Positions 8,796 to 18,076 of a stretch of 54,199 nucleotides of DNA are shown one piece after another (position 1 is the stretch's first letter; the number at the start of each line of letters is the position of its first letter). A program made the position numbers and the translations under genes. The notes under the pieces are model-generated. The model searched no databases. It worked only from the letters and a program-made list of their open reading frames with translations, and had not been told where the DNA came from. This DNA is from Clostridia bacterium. GTDB lineage: Bacteria > Bacillota > Clostridia > Lachnospirales > Lachnospiraceae. The stretch is from assembly GCA_910575725.1 (NCBI GenBank), contig CAJTFE010000034.1, forward strand, positions 1 through 54,199, read 5' to 3'.

Positions 8796-9460
8796 GATAG
8801 ATATCAAAGAGGCGGTCAACCTCTTTTTCTGTAAAACCAAAATAACTACTGAACCGCTCCATCATGGTCATGTCATATTCCGCAAACATATTCAGTTCCG
8901 ACCCACTGGAATATTTTGCAATTGGAAGTACGCCTGTCATGTATGCGAGTTCTGCATAAACCTGATCCTAGCGTCCCACTCATCAATCACGAAGACAAAA
9001 GTCTCTTTGGCTTTTTCAAATACAGTCAAAAGATTGTCCCAGACAGTGCCGGATACATCAATCCCGGCTTCCGGATAAGCATCTTCCAGGTCTTGATTGA
9101 TGCCGTCTTGAATGCGGTTGATATATTGATGAAAGCTGCTGCAATTTCTTGGAGCTCTGCTAAAATCAATGAAAATTACATTATGCTGGTTAAAATGTTT
9201 TCTACAGTTTTCATTTTCTGCAATTGCGAGATTATAAAATGCGCTGATGTTTGAAGACTTTCCCCAAAAGGCTCCTACCATATTAGCTATCACACTTTTG
9301 CCAAAACGGCGAGGTCTTGTTATACACAAGAATTTCTGTCCGTCTATTTCAGCTGCATTTAAAACATCTTCCAACAGCGATGTTTTATCTACAAAAAACG
9401 AGTTCCGGAAATCTGCTTCCGTGCTTCAAAAGGAACTATGCTGTTCAAATATCTTCCCAT
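8755..9460 (-). pseudogene. AAA-ATPase-like (DUF1703/PD-(D/E)XK type) gene, frameshifted and internally deleted
   Basis: On the minus strand a good start (ATG 9460, preceded by AGAGG) gives MGRYLNSIVPFEA. A frameshift near 9415-9435 moves the reading frame to FRNSFFVDKTSLLEDVL and RPRRFGKSVIANM, the Walker-type core of the AAA-ATPase_like family. After FVIDEWDA a deletion of roughly 30-40 codons near 8970 joins another frame reading VYAELAYMTGVLPIAKYSSG and FGFTEKEVDRLF. The C-terminal nuclease-like region is absent. Intact relatives are abundant multi-copy genes in gut Clostridia and Bacteroides. Confidence 0.75.
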
Positions 9461-9655
9461 ATTCACATACCTCTTTTGCTAAATCTCAGGTACTGCTGAA
9501 AACTAAAATGGCTTCTTATATTTTAGATTCCCTTTTCCTGCAATATACAACGATTTTGCCTAATGGTCAATGAAGTTCTTCCATGTGAGACTGCTGTTAT
9601 ATTTTTGATAAAGGCTTTACAAAAATCAGCTATAAAAGAATACATAAGTAATATG

Positions 9656-9701
9656 AAAAACTCCCACAGCAAGCTCGTCTCTTGCCGGCCTGTTGTGGGA
9701 G
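9656..9701 (-). terminator. terminator of the ATPase/TOPRIM pair
   Basis: On the minus strand CTCCCACA pairs with TGTGGGAG (with an inner GCAAG/CTTGC stem), followed directly by TTTTT. It lies about 40 bases after the TOPRIM-like gene. The 280 bases between this gene and the AAA remnant hold nothing else that I recognise. Confidence 0.7.
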
Positions 9702-9740
9702 CTTTGGGATTGGATTGTGTAATAAGATTCAAACAGCAAT

Positions 9741-10253
9741 TCAAGACCCAACCAATTTAATCCTCTCCGCCTGGTTTGCGATATTATGATAAGGTTTTTC
9801 CGGCTGTCCGCACCAGAACTGCCGGATATCAAAGTGGTGTTCCAAAAGCTTACCGGTCAGATTTTTAGTCTGAATAAAGTCAGACTTGAAATCCTTTCCG
9901 GATTTGCTTCCCGTCAATTCTGCCGCCTTTTTTATGCAGCAGCTGCGCACCAATTCTTCCTCCAGATTCGGAATCTGCGGAATGGTGACGATTTCGGATA
10001 CGGAGGAGCATTTTTTCAGCTTCGCCAGGTTTTTATTCAGAACATCTATGTATCCGGTATCGGTGTCGAAGACCAGCACAATCATAGTTCCAGGCCGGAG
10101 CGTCATAAGACGGGCATTTGTCAGCTCACATTCCACTACATTTAATTTTTGAACCTTTCCAGGCAGGATGACCTTCAGATCGGCTTTAAGTACATGGATA
10201 AGCCTTTCTTCTGTCTCGCCTTCTACGTAATACTGTATGAATTTACTTCTCAT
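9741..10253 (-). CDS. TOPRIM-like (RloB/OLD-nuclease type) partner protein
   Basis: 170 residues. The first strand ends in YYVEGETEERLI, the glutamate-containing first TOPRIM motif, and the second acidic motif is VLVFDTDTG (DxD). This is the minimal plan of the TOPRIM nuclease domain found in OLD-family and RloB-like proteins. The sequence after residue 95 (IPNLEEELVRSC, NIANQAERI) resembles RloB-like proteins. The gene follows the minus-strand ATPase by 18 bases and ends at a terminator, so the two form a two-gene unit. ATPase plus TOPRIM pairs (OLD/Gabija/PARIS/AbiL-like) are commonly antiphage; the exact family here is not clear to me. Confidence 0.65.
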   Translation of the reverse strand: MRSKFIQYYVEGETEERLIHVLKADLKVILPGKVQKLNVVECELTNARLMTLRPGTMIVLVFDTDTGYIDVLNKNLAKLKKCSSVSEIVTIPQIPNLEEELVRSCCIKKAAELTGSKSGKDFKSDFIQTKNLTGKLLEHHFDIRQFWCGQPEKPYHNIANQAERIKLVGS

Positions 10254-10271
10254 CGCCGTCCTCCTTCCTGC

Positions 10272-11384
10272 TTAAAGCCCAGCAAGGTCATAGATAAGAT
10301 CCACCACCGGGGAGGTGGAGAATATATCATTTTCCACTGCGTTTTTTAAAGAGTCGGAACTGCGCTTGAGGAGGCTTGAGGCATTGATGCAGGAGATGGG
10401 ATGCTCAGCGTCCATAAAGTCCTTCCTTAGGAAGGTAAAAGCATGCTTGGGAAGATCCATGTCCAGGATATCGGTATTGTGCGTAGTAAAAAACAGCTGC
10501 TCATTAGGCCGGATATGGTCAATCATAAGGGAAAGCACGGCCTTTTCAATATCACTGTGGATGTAAGAGAACTTTTCATCACAGTAGTAAAAGGTATAGA
10601 AGCCCTGCAGAAGTGCAGAGACAACCCGGGCAATCTCCACGCCGGCCTTGGTGCCGCTGGAAAGCAGGCCGGTATCCAGGGCTCCCCCGTTTTGAAGGAT
10701 GATCGAGCGGTCTTTAAAACGGACTACAAGGGCATCCTCGGTATCCCGGGAGCGTTCAACCTTTCGGATAGAAGGATCCAAGGCCCGCAGGATATTTTCC
10801 AGAACGAAAAGGAATTTTTTATCTAAGGGGTCAAAATTCAAGGTACGTTTTGCGTCCCTTGGGTATTCAAACATCCAGGAGAGTGCATCTACTTTATCCA
10901 GTTCTTCCAGATAACTCTCGCATGGAGAATAGGGGGCGGCTTCCAGGCGTCTGATACAGGATTCATAGCTGTCTTTGGCCCATATGTTCTCACTGCGGAT
11001 TTCAAGCTTCACATCACCGGTTTGATAGCTGCCGTCTGATCTGGGGGAAATGTCACAGGCAATGCGGTAGAGAATGCTGCTGTCACATACCAGATCGATG
11101 CAGAAGGAAGCTTTTTTACTCCTGTCATTGATGGCATTGGTAATAAAGGAATGATTTTTTTTGGATACAAAGTTGAAGATTCCCCTAAATATATATCCCA
11201 GGGTGGTTTTACCGGAGGCATTAGCGCCCATAACGATGTTGATCTTTTTGTAACGGAAGTTCGGGTGCTCCTTCAGATGTTCGTTCTGAATATAGGAGTC
11301 CACAATCTTTTTTGGATAGGTCAAGTTCATTTGAAAATCTTTAAAGGCATAAAAATTATCCAAATATACATTTAAAATAACCAA
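10272..11384 (-). CDS. AAA_15/AAA_21 ABC-type ATPase paired with a TOPRIM protein
   Basis: 370 residues. Walker A GANASGKTT lies at residues 53-61, a signature-like SSGTKAGVEIARVV around 255, Walker B FYYCDEKFSYIHSD around 285 and an H-loop FTTHNTDILD around 310. This is the SMC/OLD-like predicted ATPase fold (COG1106 group). The sequence is not associated with any transport domain. I chose TTG 11384 because AGGAGGGG stands just upstream; the frame is also open from a GTG at 11420 that lacks a ribosome site. Together with the downstream TOPRIM-like gene it resembles two-gene abortive infection modules. Confidence 0.75.
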   Translation of the reverse strand: MVILNVYLDNFYAFKDFQMNLTYPKKIVDSYIQNEHLKEHPNFRYKKINIVMGANASGKTTLGYIFRGIFNFVSKKNHSFITNAINDRSKKASFCIDLVCDSSILYRIACDISPRSDGSYQTGDVKLEIRSENIWAKDSYESCIRRLEAAPYSPCESYLEELDKVDALSWMFEYPRDAKRTLNFDPLDKKFLFVLENILRALDPSIRKVERSRDTEDALVVRFKDRSIILQNGGALDTGLLSSGTKAGVEIARVVSALLQGFYTFYYCDEKFSYIHSDIEKAVLSLMIDHIRPNEQLFFTTHNTDILDMDLPKHAFTFLRKDFMDAEHPISCINASSLLKRSSDSLKNAVENDIFSTSPVVDLIYDLAGL

Positions 11385-11406
11385 AGTACCCCTCCTAACT
11401 GATATA

Positions 11407-11425
11407 TTTTCGTGTTTCACGAAAA
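11407..11425 (-). promoter_or_regulatory. 19-base perfect inverted repeat in the ATPase leader
   Basis: TTTTCGTG-TTT-CACGAAAA lies between the predicted promoter and the ribosome site of the minus-strand ATPase gene. It could be an operator or a short 5' hairpin. Confidence 0.6.
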
Positions 11426-11440
11426 AATCTCCCTTCTCTT

Positions 11441-11469
11441 ATTCTAACGCAGTCTGCTGTGAAAAGCAA
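11441..11469 (-). promoter_or_regulatory. sigma-A-type promoter for the ATPase/TOPRIM pair
   Basis: Minus strand TTGCTT, 17-base spacer, TAGAAT. It ends 57 bases before the TTG start. Confidence 0.65.
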
Positions 11470-11584
11470 GTGCTTTACAAAATAAGTATGCCCGGTTTTT
11501 TCAAATAGTAACGATATTGCGGCTGCTCCTACAGGCAGTTCCGATAAAATAGGAAATAACCACCTGCCGAAATACAAAAAACCA

Positions 11585-11613
11585 TTGTAAATTTCTCGTT
11601 ACTTAGGTATAAT
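11585..11613 (+). promoter_or_regulatory. sigma-A-type promoter for the diguanylate cyclase gene
   Basis: TTGTAA, 17-base spacer, TATAAT, about 87 bases before the start codon. The match to consensus is strong. Confidence 0.7.
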
Positions 11614-11700
11614 TCTCCTATACGCCGGCCGGCAAACGTCAGGCAGGATAAAATAATGTTGTTGATCAGTAAAGAACCAGGTAAAATGAGGGGTAAGAAC

Positions 11701-12621
11701 ATGGAAAAGATATTGATTGTTGATGACAGCGTTACACAGGCAGCCAAATTAAAATCCATTCTGGAGGATGAATACGAGGTTACAGTTGCCCAGACTGCAA
11801 TTGAGGGCTTAAGCTTTGCCAGCACCGGAAAGTTTTCCTTGATTCTTCTGGATGTGGTAATGCCGGAGATGGACGGCTTTATGCTGCTGAAAAAACTGCA
11901 GGAGGAGATTATCACCCAGAGTGTTCCGGTCATATTGATTACAAGCCTTTCCGATATCGAAAATGAGCAGCACGGGTTTATGCTGGGAGCCGTTGATTAT
12001 ATCACAAAGCCTTTCCATCCGGTGATTGTAAAGGCCAGAGTGAATACCCATGTGAAGCTGTACGGATACCGGAAGCAGGTGGAAGAGCAGTCCATGACGG
12101 ATCAGCTCACAGGAATTGCAAACAGAAGGCAGTACGACCTTTACAGTGTTGCAAAATGGAAGGAAGCGGCCCGGCTGCAGGTTCCGTTTTCCATCTTTAT
12201 GTTTGATATTGACCATTTTAAAGCCTACAACGATACCTTTGGGCATCCGGCCGGGGATAAGGTGATAGAGCTGGTGGCAAAGACCATTTCCCATCATCTG
12301 CGGCGTACCATGGACTTTGTGGCCCGCTACGGAGGGGAAGAGTTCATTGCAATTATCCTGGGCGGAACTCCCCAGAACATCTTCGGACATATGAAAAAGA
12401 TCCGCAAAAATATTGAGAAGCTTCAGATCCCCCATGCCGCAAGCGTGTCCGAGTGGGTTACGGTGAGTATCGGAGGAGTCACGGTTACTCCCAGGCTCAG
12501 CGATGATTACAATACATATCTGAAAATTGCGGATACCATGCTGTACGATGCAAAGCATTTTGGAAGAAACCAGGTGGTATGGTACGGTGACGACCGGAAG
12601 CAGTGGAAGGAAAAGAAATAA
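11701..12621 (+). CDS. response regulator with GGDEF domain (diguanylate cyclase)
   Basis: 306 residues. A receiver domain at 1-120 has acidic D8/D9, phosphoacceptor D51 (LILLDVVMPEMDG) and the conserved K in YITKPFHP. A GGDEF domain follows from about residue 130 with DQLTGIANRR, MFDIDHFKAYND and an intact active-site GGEEF at 211-215. An RxxD pair (R202, D205) sits five residues before it, matching the inhibitory I-site. It should make cyclic di-GMP when phosphorylated, as in PleD/WspR-type proteins. No kinase gene is adjacent. ATG 11701 follows GAGGGG; an upstream in-frame ATG at 11656 is less likely. Confidence 0.9.
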   Translation: MEKILIVDDSVTQAAKLKSILEDEYEVTVAQTAIEGLSFASTGKFSLILLDVVMPEMDGFMLLKKLQEEIITQSVPVILITSLSDIENEQHGFMLGAVDYITKPFHPVIVKARVNTHVKLYGYRKQVEEQSMTDQLTGIANRRQYDLYSVAKWKEAARLQVPFSIFMFDIDHFKAYNDTFGHPAGDKVIELVAKTISHHLRRTMDFVARYGGEEFIAIILGGTPQNIFGHMKKIRKNIEKLQIPHAASVSEWVTVSIGGVTVTPRLSDDYNTYLKIADTMLYDAKHFGRNQVVWYGDDRKQWKEKK

Positions 12622-12690
12622 GAAAACGCCTTGGGGCGTACCTGTACGCTCAAAATAATGGGCACATTAAGGAAAAAGGAGAACAGACCA

Positions 12691-13926
12691 ATGTCACAAA
12701 ATGTATACGATATTCTGATGGAGCGCGGCTTCATTGAACAATGCACGCACCCGGAGGAGGTAAGAGAGCTTCTGGGGGGAAAGGAACCGGTTACCTTTTA
12801 CATCGGCTTCGACGCAACGGCGGACAGCTTGACGGCCGGGCATTTTCTCACCATTATGGCCATGATGCATATGCAGAAAGCGGGCCACAGGCCCATCGCC
12901 CTTTTAGGCGGCGGAACGACTATGGTGGGAGATCCTTCCGGCAAATCCGATATGCGCAAGGTGATGACAAAAGAAACCATTGATCACAATGCAGAGTGCT
13001 TCCACAGGCAGCTTGCAGGGTTTCTGGATTTTGAAAACGACAAGGCCATTCTTGCCAACAATGCGGACTGGCTGCTGGATCTGAATTATGTGGAGTTCTT
13101 ACGGGAGGTAGGCGCTCACTTCTCTGTAAACCGGATGCTGACGGCAGAATGCTATAAGCAGCGGATGGAGAAGGGACTCACCTTCTTTGAGTTCAATTAT
13201 ATGATCATGCAGTCCTACGACTTCTTAAAGCTGAATCAGCTGTACGGCTGCCAGATGCAGATGGGCGGCAACGATCAGTGGTCCAACATCATCGGCGGCG
13301 TGGAGCTGATACGCAGAAAGGAAAATAAACCGGCCTATGGCCTGACCTTCAAGCTTTTGACGACCAGCGAGGGCATCAAGATGGGCAAGACCATGAAAGG
13401 GGCCGTGTGGCTGAACCCGGAAAAGACCTCTCCCTATGAGTTCTACCAGTACTGGAGAAATATCGAGGATGTGAAGGTAGAGGAGTGCTTAGGCCTTCTG
13501 ACCTTCCTGCCTATGGATGAGGTGCGCCGCCTGGGAGCTCTGGAGGGCGCAGAGATTAACCATGCCAAGGAGGTTCTGGCCTACGAGATCACCAAGATTG
13601 TTCACGGCGAGGAGGAAGCCAGGAAAGCACAGGATGCGGCGAAGGCCCTCTTTGTAAACGGCGGCAAGACGGACGATATGCCCACCACGGTTTATCCCCA
13701 GGCAGAGCTGGAAGCCGGCAAGGATATTCTGTCGCTTCTGGTGGAGACAAAGCTTGCGCCCACCCGTTCCGAGGCCCGGCGCCTGGTGCAGCAGGGCGGC
13801 GTGACGGTGAACGACGAGAAGGTGACGGATGTGTACAAGAGCTTTACGGCTGCAGATCTGGACGGTGACGGGGCTTTGATTATCCGGAAGGGAAAGAAAG
13901 TATATCATAAGATTGTACAGGAGTAA
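12691..13926 (+). CDS. tyrS: tyrosyl-tRNA synthetase
   Basis: 411 residues, normal for bacterial TyrS. It reads [16 protein letters not shown] (the HIGH-motif region, here TAGH), [13 protein letters not shown] (tyrosine pocket), [10 protein letters not shown] and the KMSKS-type loop as KMGKT. The C-terminal S4 RNA-binding domain reads [19 protein letters not shown]. It activates tyrosine and charges tRNA-Tyr in the cytoplasm. The start is ATG 12691 after AAGGAG at 12677-12682. The 69-base gap to the upstream gene is too short for a T-box, and none is visible. Confidence 0.97.
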   Translation: MSQNVYDILMERGFIEQCTHPEEVRELLGGKEPVTFYIGFDATADSLTAGHFLTIMAMMHMQKAGHRPIALLGGGTTMVGDPSGKSDMRKVMTKETIDHNAECFHRQLAGFLDFENDKAILANNADWLLDLNYVEFLREVGAHFSVNRMLTAECYKQRMEKGLTFFEFNYMIMQSYDFLKLNQLYGCQMQMGGNDQWSNIIGGVELIRRKENKPAYGLTFKLLTTSEGIKMGKTMKGAVWLNPEKTSPYEFYQYWRNIEDVKVEECLGLLTFLPMDEVRRLGALEGAEINHAKEVLAYEITKIVHGEEEARKAQDAAKALFVNGGKTDDMPTTVYPQAELEAGKDILSLLVETKLAPTRSEARRLVQQGGVTVNDEKVTDVYKSFTAADLDGDGALIIRKGKKVYHKIVQE

Positions 13927-14028
13927 AAATCTACTCCTTTCGGACGGGCAGACTTCGTCCGCAAATTATAACAGCAGGGCTGGCATTAGGGCGGCACTCA
14001 TAAGACAGTATTGGGAATGTTTTCGGGG

Positions 14029-14056
14029 AACGGCGTAGCTTGTGGACTATGCCGTT
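14029..14056 (+). terminator. possible terminator downstream of tyrS
   Basis: AACGGCGTAG pairs with CTATGCCGTT, followed by a moderately T-rich run (TCTTCATTTTG). An additional small stem (CGGACG/CGTCCG) lies just after the tyrS stop. Confidence 0.5.
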
Positions 14057-14097
14057 TCTTCATTTTGCAGGTCATTCAGTAAAGACGCGGGGGGAAG

Positions 14098-14286
14098 GTG
14101 GTAGAAATCCCTTTAAGCGAGCTGCACTCGTTCAAGGGCCATCCTTTCAAGGTCAAAGATGATGATGCCATGATGGAAACCACCGACAGCATCCGGCATC
14201 GGGCCAGCGAACTGGCAGAGAAAGAAACCATGTCGGTGAACGTGCAGGATTTGCTGGTGGCGCTTCACGATCTGGACTGCCCCTGA
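14098..14286 (+). pseudogene. ParB-like partition protein remnant of an integrative element
   Basis: The GTG-initiated frame starts VVEIPLSELHSFKGHPFKV, then DDDAMMETTDSI, the beginning of ParB/Spo0J-like proteins encoded by Tn1549-type conjugative elements. It then switches to unrelated codons (ELAEKETMSVNVQDLLVALH) and stops at 62 residues, so most of the ParB domain is deleted. Confidence 0.65.
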
Positions 14287-14353
14287 AGGCCCGGAGATGT
14301 AGGACGGATTTTGCGGACATTCAAAATAAAAAAGAATGTGGAGGTAACAGACG

Positions 14354-14521
14354 ATGGCAAAAACGATTTTTGAGGAACTGGGCGGCAAGGAGATTACTTA
14401 ATACCATAATACATACCTTGCCGACATCGACAGGCAGGCACAGGAAGCCGCAGAAAAATGGAATGTTTACTCCATTGGGTGTAGCGACTATGCAAGGAAA
14501 ACCGTATTGAGAGCATGTTAA
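14354..14521 (+). pseudogene. TnpV transposon protein remnant
   Basis: ATG 14354, preceded by GGAGG, reads MAKTIFEELGGK, the start of TnpV proteins; the frame hits TAA at 14399 and resumes in the same frame as YLADIDRQAQE, the middle TnpV motif. The sequence between is deleted. Compare the intact TnpV at 19046-19441. Confidence 0.7.
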
Positions 14522-14665
14522 AGATAAATCGAGTATAGTTAATACTAAGAGGAATGAATAAACCTGCCGATGCTCGTAGAAAGAACTCCTATATGCCAAA
14601 AAGAAATAAGGCAATTTCACACCCATTCCACATTGGTATGATATGCTTAAACAGAGGTGATTTAT

Positions 14666-15331
14666 ATGGCGACATTACTCATTGTTGAAGATGACCGAAA
14701 AACAAACGAAGCAATATGCGAGTATCTAAAATCAGCAGGACATATGCTAATATCAGCGTATGATGGTGCTGCTGCATTACAATCTTTTGATGAATACAAT
14801 ATAGACTTAATTGTGCTTGATATTATGCTCCCTAAAATATCGGGGCTTTCCGTTTTACATGAAATAAGGCAAAAAAGCTCTGTTCCTATACTTATGCTAA
14901 CAGCGATTGAAGATGAATATACACAAGTTACAAGTTTTGATGAACAAGCAGATGACTATATTACAAAGCCCTTTTCTATGGTTTTATTGGGGCGGCGTAT
15001 TACAGCTCTTTTAAGAAGAAGTGGAAAAGGGATATTGCCTAATACAATAGCATTTGGCGATGTAATTGTGGATTTCTCTGGTTATTCTGCAAAGGATAAT
15101 AATGGAAAAATTGATATTACTCCAAAAGAAATAGATTTGCTAAAGTTGCTTGTGGAACATAAAGGATTGGTTCTTACCCGTACCCAGATACTTGATGATT
15201 TATGGGGCGATAGTTATCCTGTTATCGACAGGACAATAGATACTTATATTAAAAATTTGCGAAAGAAACTACGGCTTGAATGTATAGTTACTGTTAAAGG
15301 TATAGGTTACAAGTATGAGGTGAATACATGA
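14666..15331 (+). CDS. OmpR-family response regulator
   Basis: 221 residues. The receiver domain has VEDD at 7-10, phosphoacceptor D52 in LIVLDIMLP and K in YITKPFS near 101. The winged-helix DNA-binding domain (about 125-221) contains ITPKEIDLLKLL, LTRTQILDDLW and RTIDTYIKNLRKKL, the standard OmpR output. It overlaps the histidine kinase by ATGA. The neighbouring FtsX-type permease and ATPase suggest control of a peptide-antibiotic resistance exporter. ATG 14666 is 6-8 bases after AGAGGTG; an in-frame upstream TTG at 14657 is unlikely. AT-rich codon use differs from tyrS just upstream. Confidence 0.92.
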   Translation: MATLLIVEDDRKTNEAICEYLKSAGHMLISAYDGAAALQSFDEYNIDLIVLDIMLPKISGLSVLHEIRQKSSVPILMLTAIEDEYTQVTSFDEQADDYITKPFSMVLLGRRITALLRRSGKGILPNTIAFGDVIVDFSGYSAKDNNGKIDITPKEIDLLKLLVEHKGLVLTRTQILDDLWGDSYPVIDRTIDTYIKNLRKKLRLECIVTVKGIGYKYEVNT

Positions 15332-16446
15332 AGAGAATAAAGATATTTCCAAAGACTTTTATATATACATTAGGATTGATGCTCTTTATTGTTGGAGCTG
15401 CCCATCTTTTGCTTTACTTATTTATTCCACACGAAATTATGGATGTTACGATTAAGGCAAGTGAGCAAATATCTTTCAGCACAGATGTTAATGTAGCACC
15501 TTATGTTAAGCAGACAATCGTAGATGCCCTGCCAGTATCTCTTGTTTGCTGTATTATTATTTCCATAGGTTGCTCTTTTTGGTTTTCCAGAAAAATAACT
15601 GTTCCAATTAAGCACATCAATATGGCAGCAAAACAAATGGCACAAATGGAGAAAAATGCTGTCTGTACTATTAGCTCAAAAGATGAAATCGGTGCGTTGG
15701 CAGATAACATAAACTATTTGTATCAAAGCCTGCTGTCAGCAATTCATAATCTTGAAGTTGAAAAACAATATGTAAGCGAAAGTGAAAAATCAAAAGTTGA
15801 TTTTTTGCGGATTGCTTCGCACGAATTAAAAACGCCTGTTACGGCTTTAAATGCTACTTTAGAAAATATGATACTCGGTATTGGAAAATATAAAGACTAT
15901 GATATTTACTTGCCAGAATGTAAAGAAATGACGGAATATCTTGCTGATATGATACATGATATTCTTGAAACCTCAAGGCTAAGCATATCATCCGAAAAGG
16001 AAACAGCGGTACAAACTAATTTATCAGAAGTGATTTCTGCTTTATGCGAACCATATATGTTGATTGCAAAGGCGAAGGGTATTATATTTAGACTGGAATT
16101 GTTTGATAATTTTTCGGCAGTTCTGCCACAGCATTTGTTTGAAAAAGCTATTTCCAATATTCTTTCCAATGCGGTAGCATATACAGAAACAGGCAAAACA
16201 ATTTATGTATATTTTGATGAAAAAAATCTTATTATAGAAAACGAATGTCAGCCTATTTCTGATGAAATATTACGACATTTATTTGAGCCGTTTTATCGTC
16301 CAGATTTTTCCCGAAACCGTGATAATGGCGGAAATGGGCTTGGACTTTACATTGTCGCAACCTTGTTTCATACAATGGATATTTCATATTCATTTATTCC
16401 TATGAAACATCCACAAGGAATGAAATTTATTATCAATTTAAAATAA
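15328..16446 (+). CDS. sensor histidine kinase
   Basis: 372 residues. Two membrane helices (about 10-33 and 68-88) flank a short extracytoplasmic segment of some 35 residues. A HAMP region follows (ITVPIKHINMAAKQM), then the dimerisation/phosphoacceptor helix with H165 in ASHELKTPVTAL, the N box NILSNAVAYTE and the G box NGGNGLGLYIV. The small sensory loop is like that of BceS-type kinases that sense their partner ABC transporter rather than a ligand directly, though here the loop is somewhat longer. It phosphorylates the regulator encoded immediately upstream. Confidence 0.92.
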   Translation: MKRIKIFPKTFIYTLGLMLFIVGAAHLLLYLFIPHEIMDVTIKASEQISFSTDVNVAPYVKQTIVDALPVSLVCCIIISIGCSFWFSRKITVPIKHINMAAKQMAQMEKNAVCTISSKDEIGALADNINYLYQSLLSAIHNLEVEKQYVSESEKSKVDFLRIASHELKTPVTALNATLENMILGIGKYKDYDIYLPECKEMTEYLADMIHDILETSRLSISSEKETAVQTNLSEVISALCEPYMLIAKAKGIIFRLELFDNFSAVLPQHLFEKAISNILSNAVAYTETGKTIYVYFDEKNLIIENECQPISDEILRHLFEPFYRPDFSRNRDNGGNGLGLYIVATLFHTMDISYSFIPMKHPQGMKFIINLK

Positions 16447-16462
16447 TCTTCCAACAGTAAAG

Positions 16463-16491
16463 AAGCTCTCCAACAATCGGGGAGCTTTTTT
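16463..16491 (+). terminator. terminator after the two-component pair
   Basis: AAGCTCTCC pairs with GGGGAGCTT (one G-T wobble), loop AACAATC, then TTTTTT. It separates the regulator/kinase unit from the ABC genes. Confidence 0.8.
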
Positions 16492-16597
16492 GTTTAAAAA
16501 ATCCTTGAATTTCACATACACTTCATACTGGTTCCATATTGGGAGTTTATGATATAGCCGTTCACTAAAATTGACATCAGAAAACGGAGGTAATAGA

Positions 16598-18058
16598 ATG
16601 GGTACAATTAAGAGAGCATTTTTATACGTCACAAGAAAAAAAGGAAAAAGCATATTGCTTTTTTTCGTCCTTCTTATTATGGCAACCTTTGTGCTGTCAG
16701 GAATTTCGATTGAAAGGGCTGCACGGTTAGAGCAGAAAAAGCTGCGGCAAACAATGGGAGGGACATTTGAACTGTTGCCAGAATTTTCTGAAAATAACCC
16801 ATATTTTAAGACAATCAATGATGATGAGGGCGGTGTAACATTATACACGGAACGTCCTTTGACACAGGAAATGATTGATTTAATCTTGCAGATGGACGGA
16901 ATAAAAAGTTGTGATGCAGACACACAAAGCAATGTTTGGCCTAATCTTGAAATATTTAAGGGAAATGTCCCGTTAAAAGGCGAATTAAATAATTCCGTAT
17001 ACGCAAGAACCGTTTATTCAAGTGAAACCAATACTTTTTTTACATCACAGAAATTACAGCTAATTGAGGGAAAGCATATTACGAACGCCGAAAAGCATTC
17101 AGCCATAATAAGCAAAGAATTAGCAGATAAAAACGGCTTGAAAATCGGAGACACCTTTTCGATAACGGCGGATTGTAAAGTTGAAATAAAAATTATCGGA
17201 TTTTATGAAATCCTTAAACCCGACTCTACATTTGAAAATGTACCTACCTACGAAAAAATAGAAAATCAGATTTTTGTCGATTACTATACGTTGCAAGAAC
17301 TTTTCAGAGATACACCCGTAGGCTATGTTTCGGCAAAGTTTTTGGTCGATGACCCCTCAAACCTTGAAAGAATTGTTAAAGAAATAAGGGAAAATTCTGA
17401 AATTGATTGGCAGGCGTTTACCCTTACTACCGACAATACAGAGTATCAAGAAGCTGCTGCTCCACTCGAAAAGCTACAATCCTTGGTTACATCAATTATT
17501 TTGGTTATTGCATTGGTCAGCGGAATAATTCTTGCCTTAATACTTACCATGTGGGGAAGAAGCCGCATCCATGAAACAGGGGTATTCCTTTCTTTCGGCA
17601 TTGGAAAATGTAAAATCGTTAGTCAATATCTGATAGAGGTTTTTATGATTGCCGTAATCGCTTTTGGTTTATCTTTCTTTACGGGTAATGCGGCTGCAAA
17701 TCAACTGGCAGACAAACTTATTGAAAGTCCGTCAAGTGGAGAAAATTCAAGCAATGATAAAGATGTAGTTCGGGACATAAAGGACGATTATGGTCTTTCG
17801 TTGGATGATGTTCAAGTAACAATAAAGGATGATAGTGAGATTTCTACAACACAAAATGATGAACAGGACATAATGCCGCCCGAAACAGAGGTATCAGTTG
17901 ATATTGCAAAAACAGAGCAAATCCACATTTCAGTTGATATTCTCGATATGTTGCAGCTATATCTGATTGGTTTTGCAATAATTACGGTTTCCGTGATTCT
18001 CTCATCGGGTACGGTAATGCGTTTGAAGCCAAGAGAAATTTTATCAAAAATGAGTTAA
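16598..18058 (+). CDS. FtsX/MacB-type ABC transporter permease
   Basis: 486 residues. One N-terminal helix (about 15-35) begins after basic residues, a periplasmic-core domain spans about 40-295 (VYARTVYSS, ISKELADKNGLKIGD), and three C-terminal helices follow (ILVIALVSGIILALI; EVFMIAVIAFGLSFF; LYLIGFAIITVSVIL) with a 90-residue acidic, Asp/Glu-rich loop before the last. This is the four-helix FtsX topology. The partner ATPase follows by 18 bases. Likely role: export of, or protection from, peptide antibiotics or host peptides. ATG 16598 sits after GGAGGTAATAG; the in-frame TTG at 16571 lacks one. Confidence 0.88.
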   Translation: MGTIKRAFLYVTRKKGKSILLFFVLLIMATFVLSGISIERAARLEQKKLRQTMGGTFELLPEFSENNPYFKTINDDEGGVTLYTERPLTQEMIDLILQMDGIKSCDADTQSNVWPNLEIFKGNVPLKGELNNSVYARTVYSSETNTFFTSQKLQLIEGKHITNAEKHSAIISKELADKNGLKIGDTFSITADCKVEIKIIGFYEILKPDSTFENVPTYEKIENQIFVDYYTLQELFRDTPVGYVSAKFLVDDPSNLERIVKEIRENSEIDWQAFTLTTDNTEYQEAAAPLEKLQSLVTSIILVIALVSGIILALILTMWGRSRIHETGVFLSFGIGKCKIVSQYLIEVFMIAVIAFGLSFFTGNAAANQLADKLIESPSSGENSSNDKDVVRDIKDDYGLSLDDVQVTIKDDSEISTTQNDEQDIMPPETEVSVDIAKTEQIHISVDILDMLQLYLIGFAIITVSVILSSGTVMRLKPREILSKMS

Positions 18059-18076
18059 AGAAAGGAGTTTTTACAA

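Noticed and set aside
12622..12690. T-box leader for tyrS
   Set aside because: Only 69 bases are available, and there is no T-box sequence or antiterminator; the short GC hairpin has no T-run.
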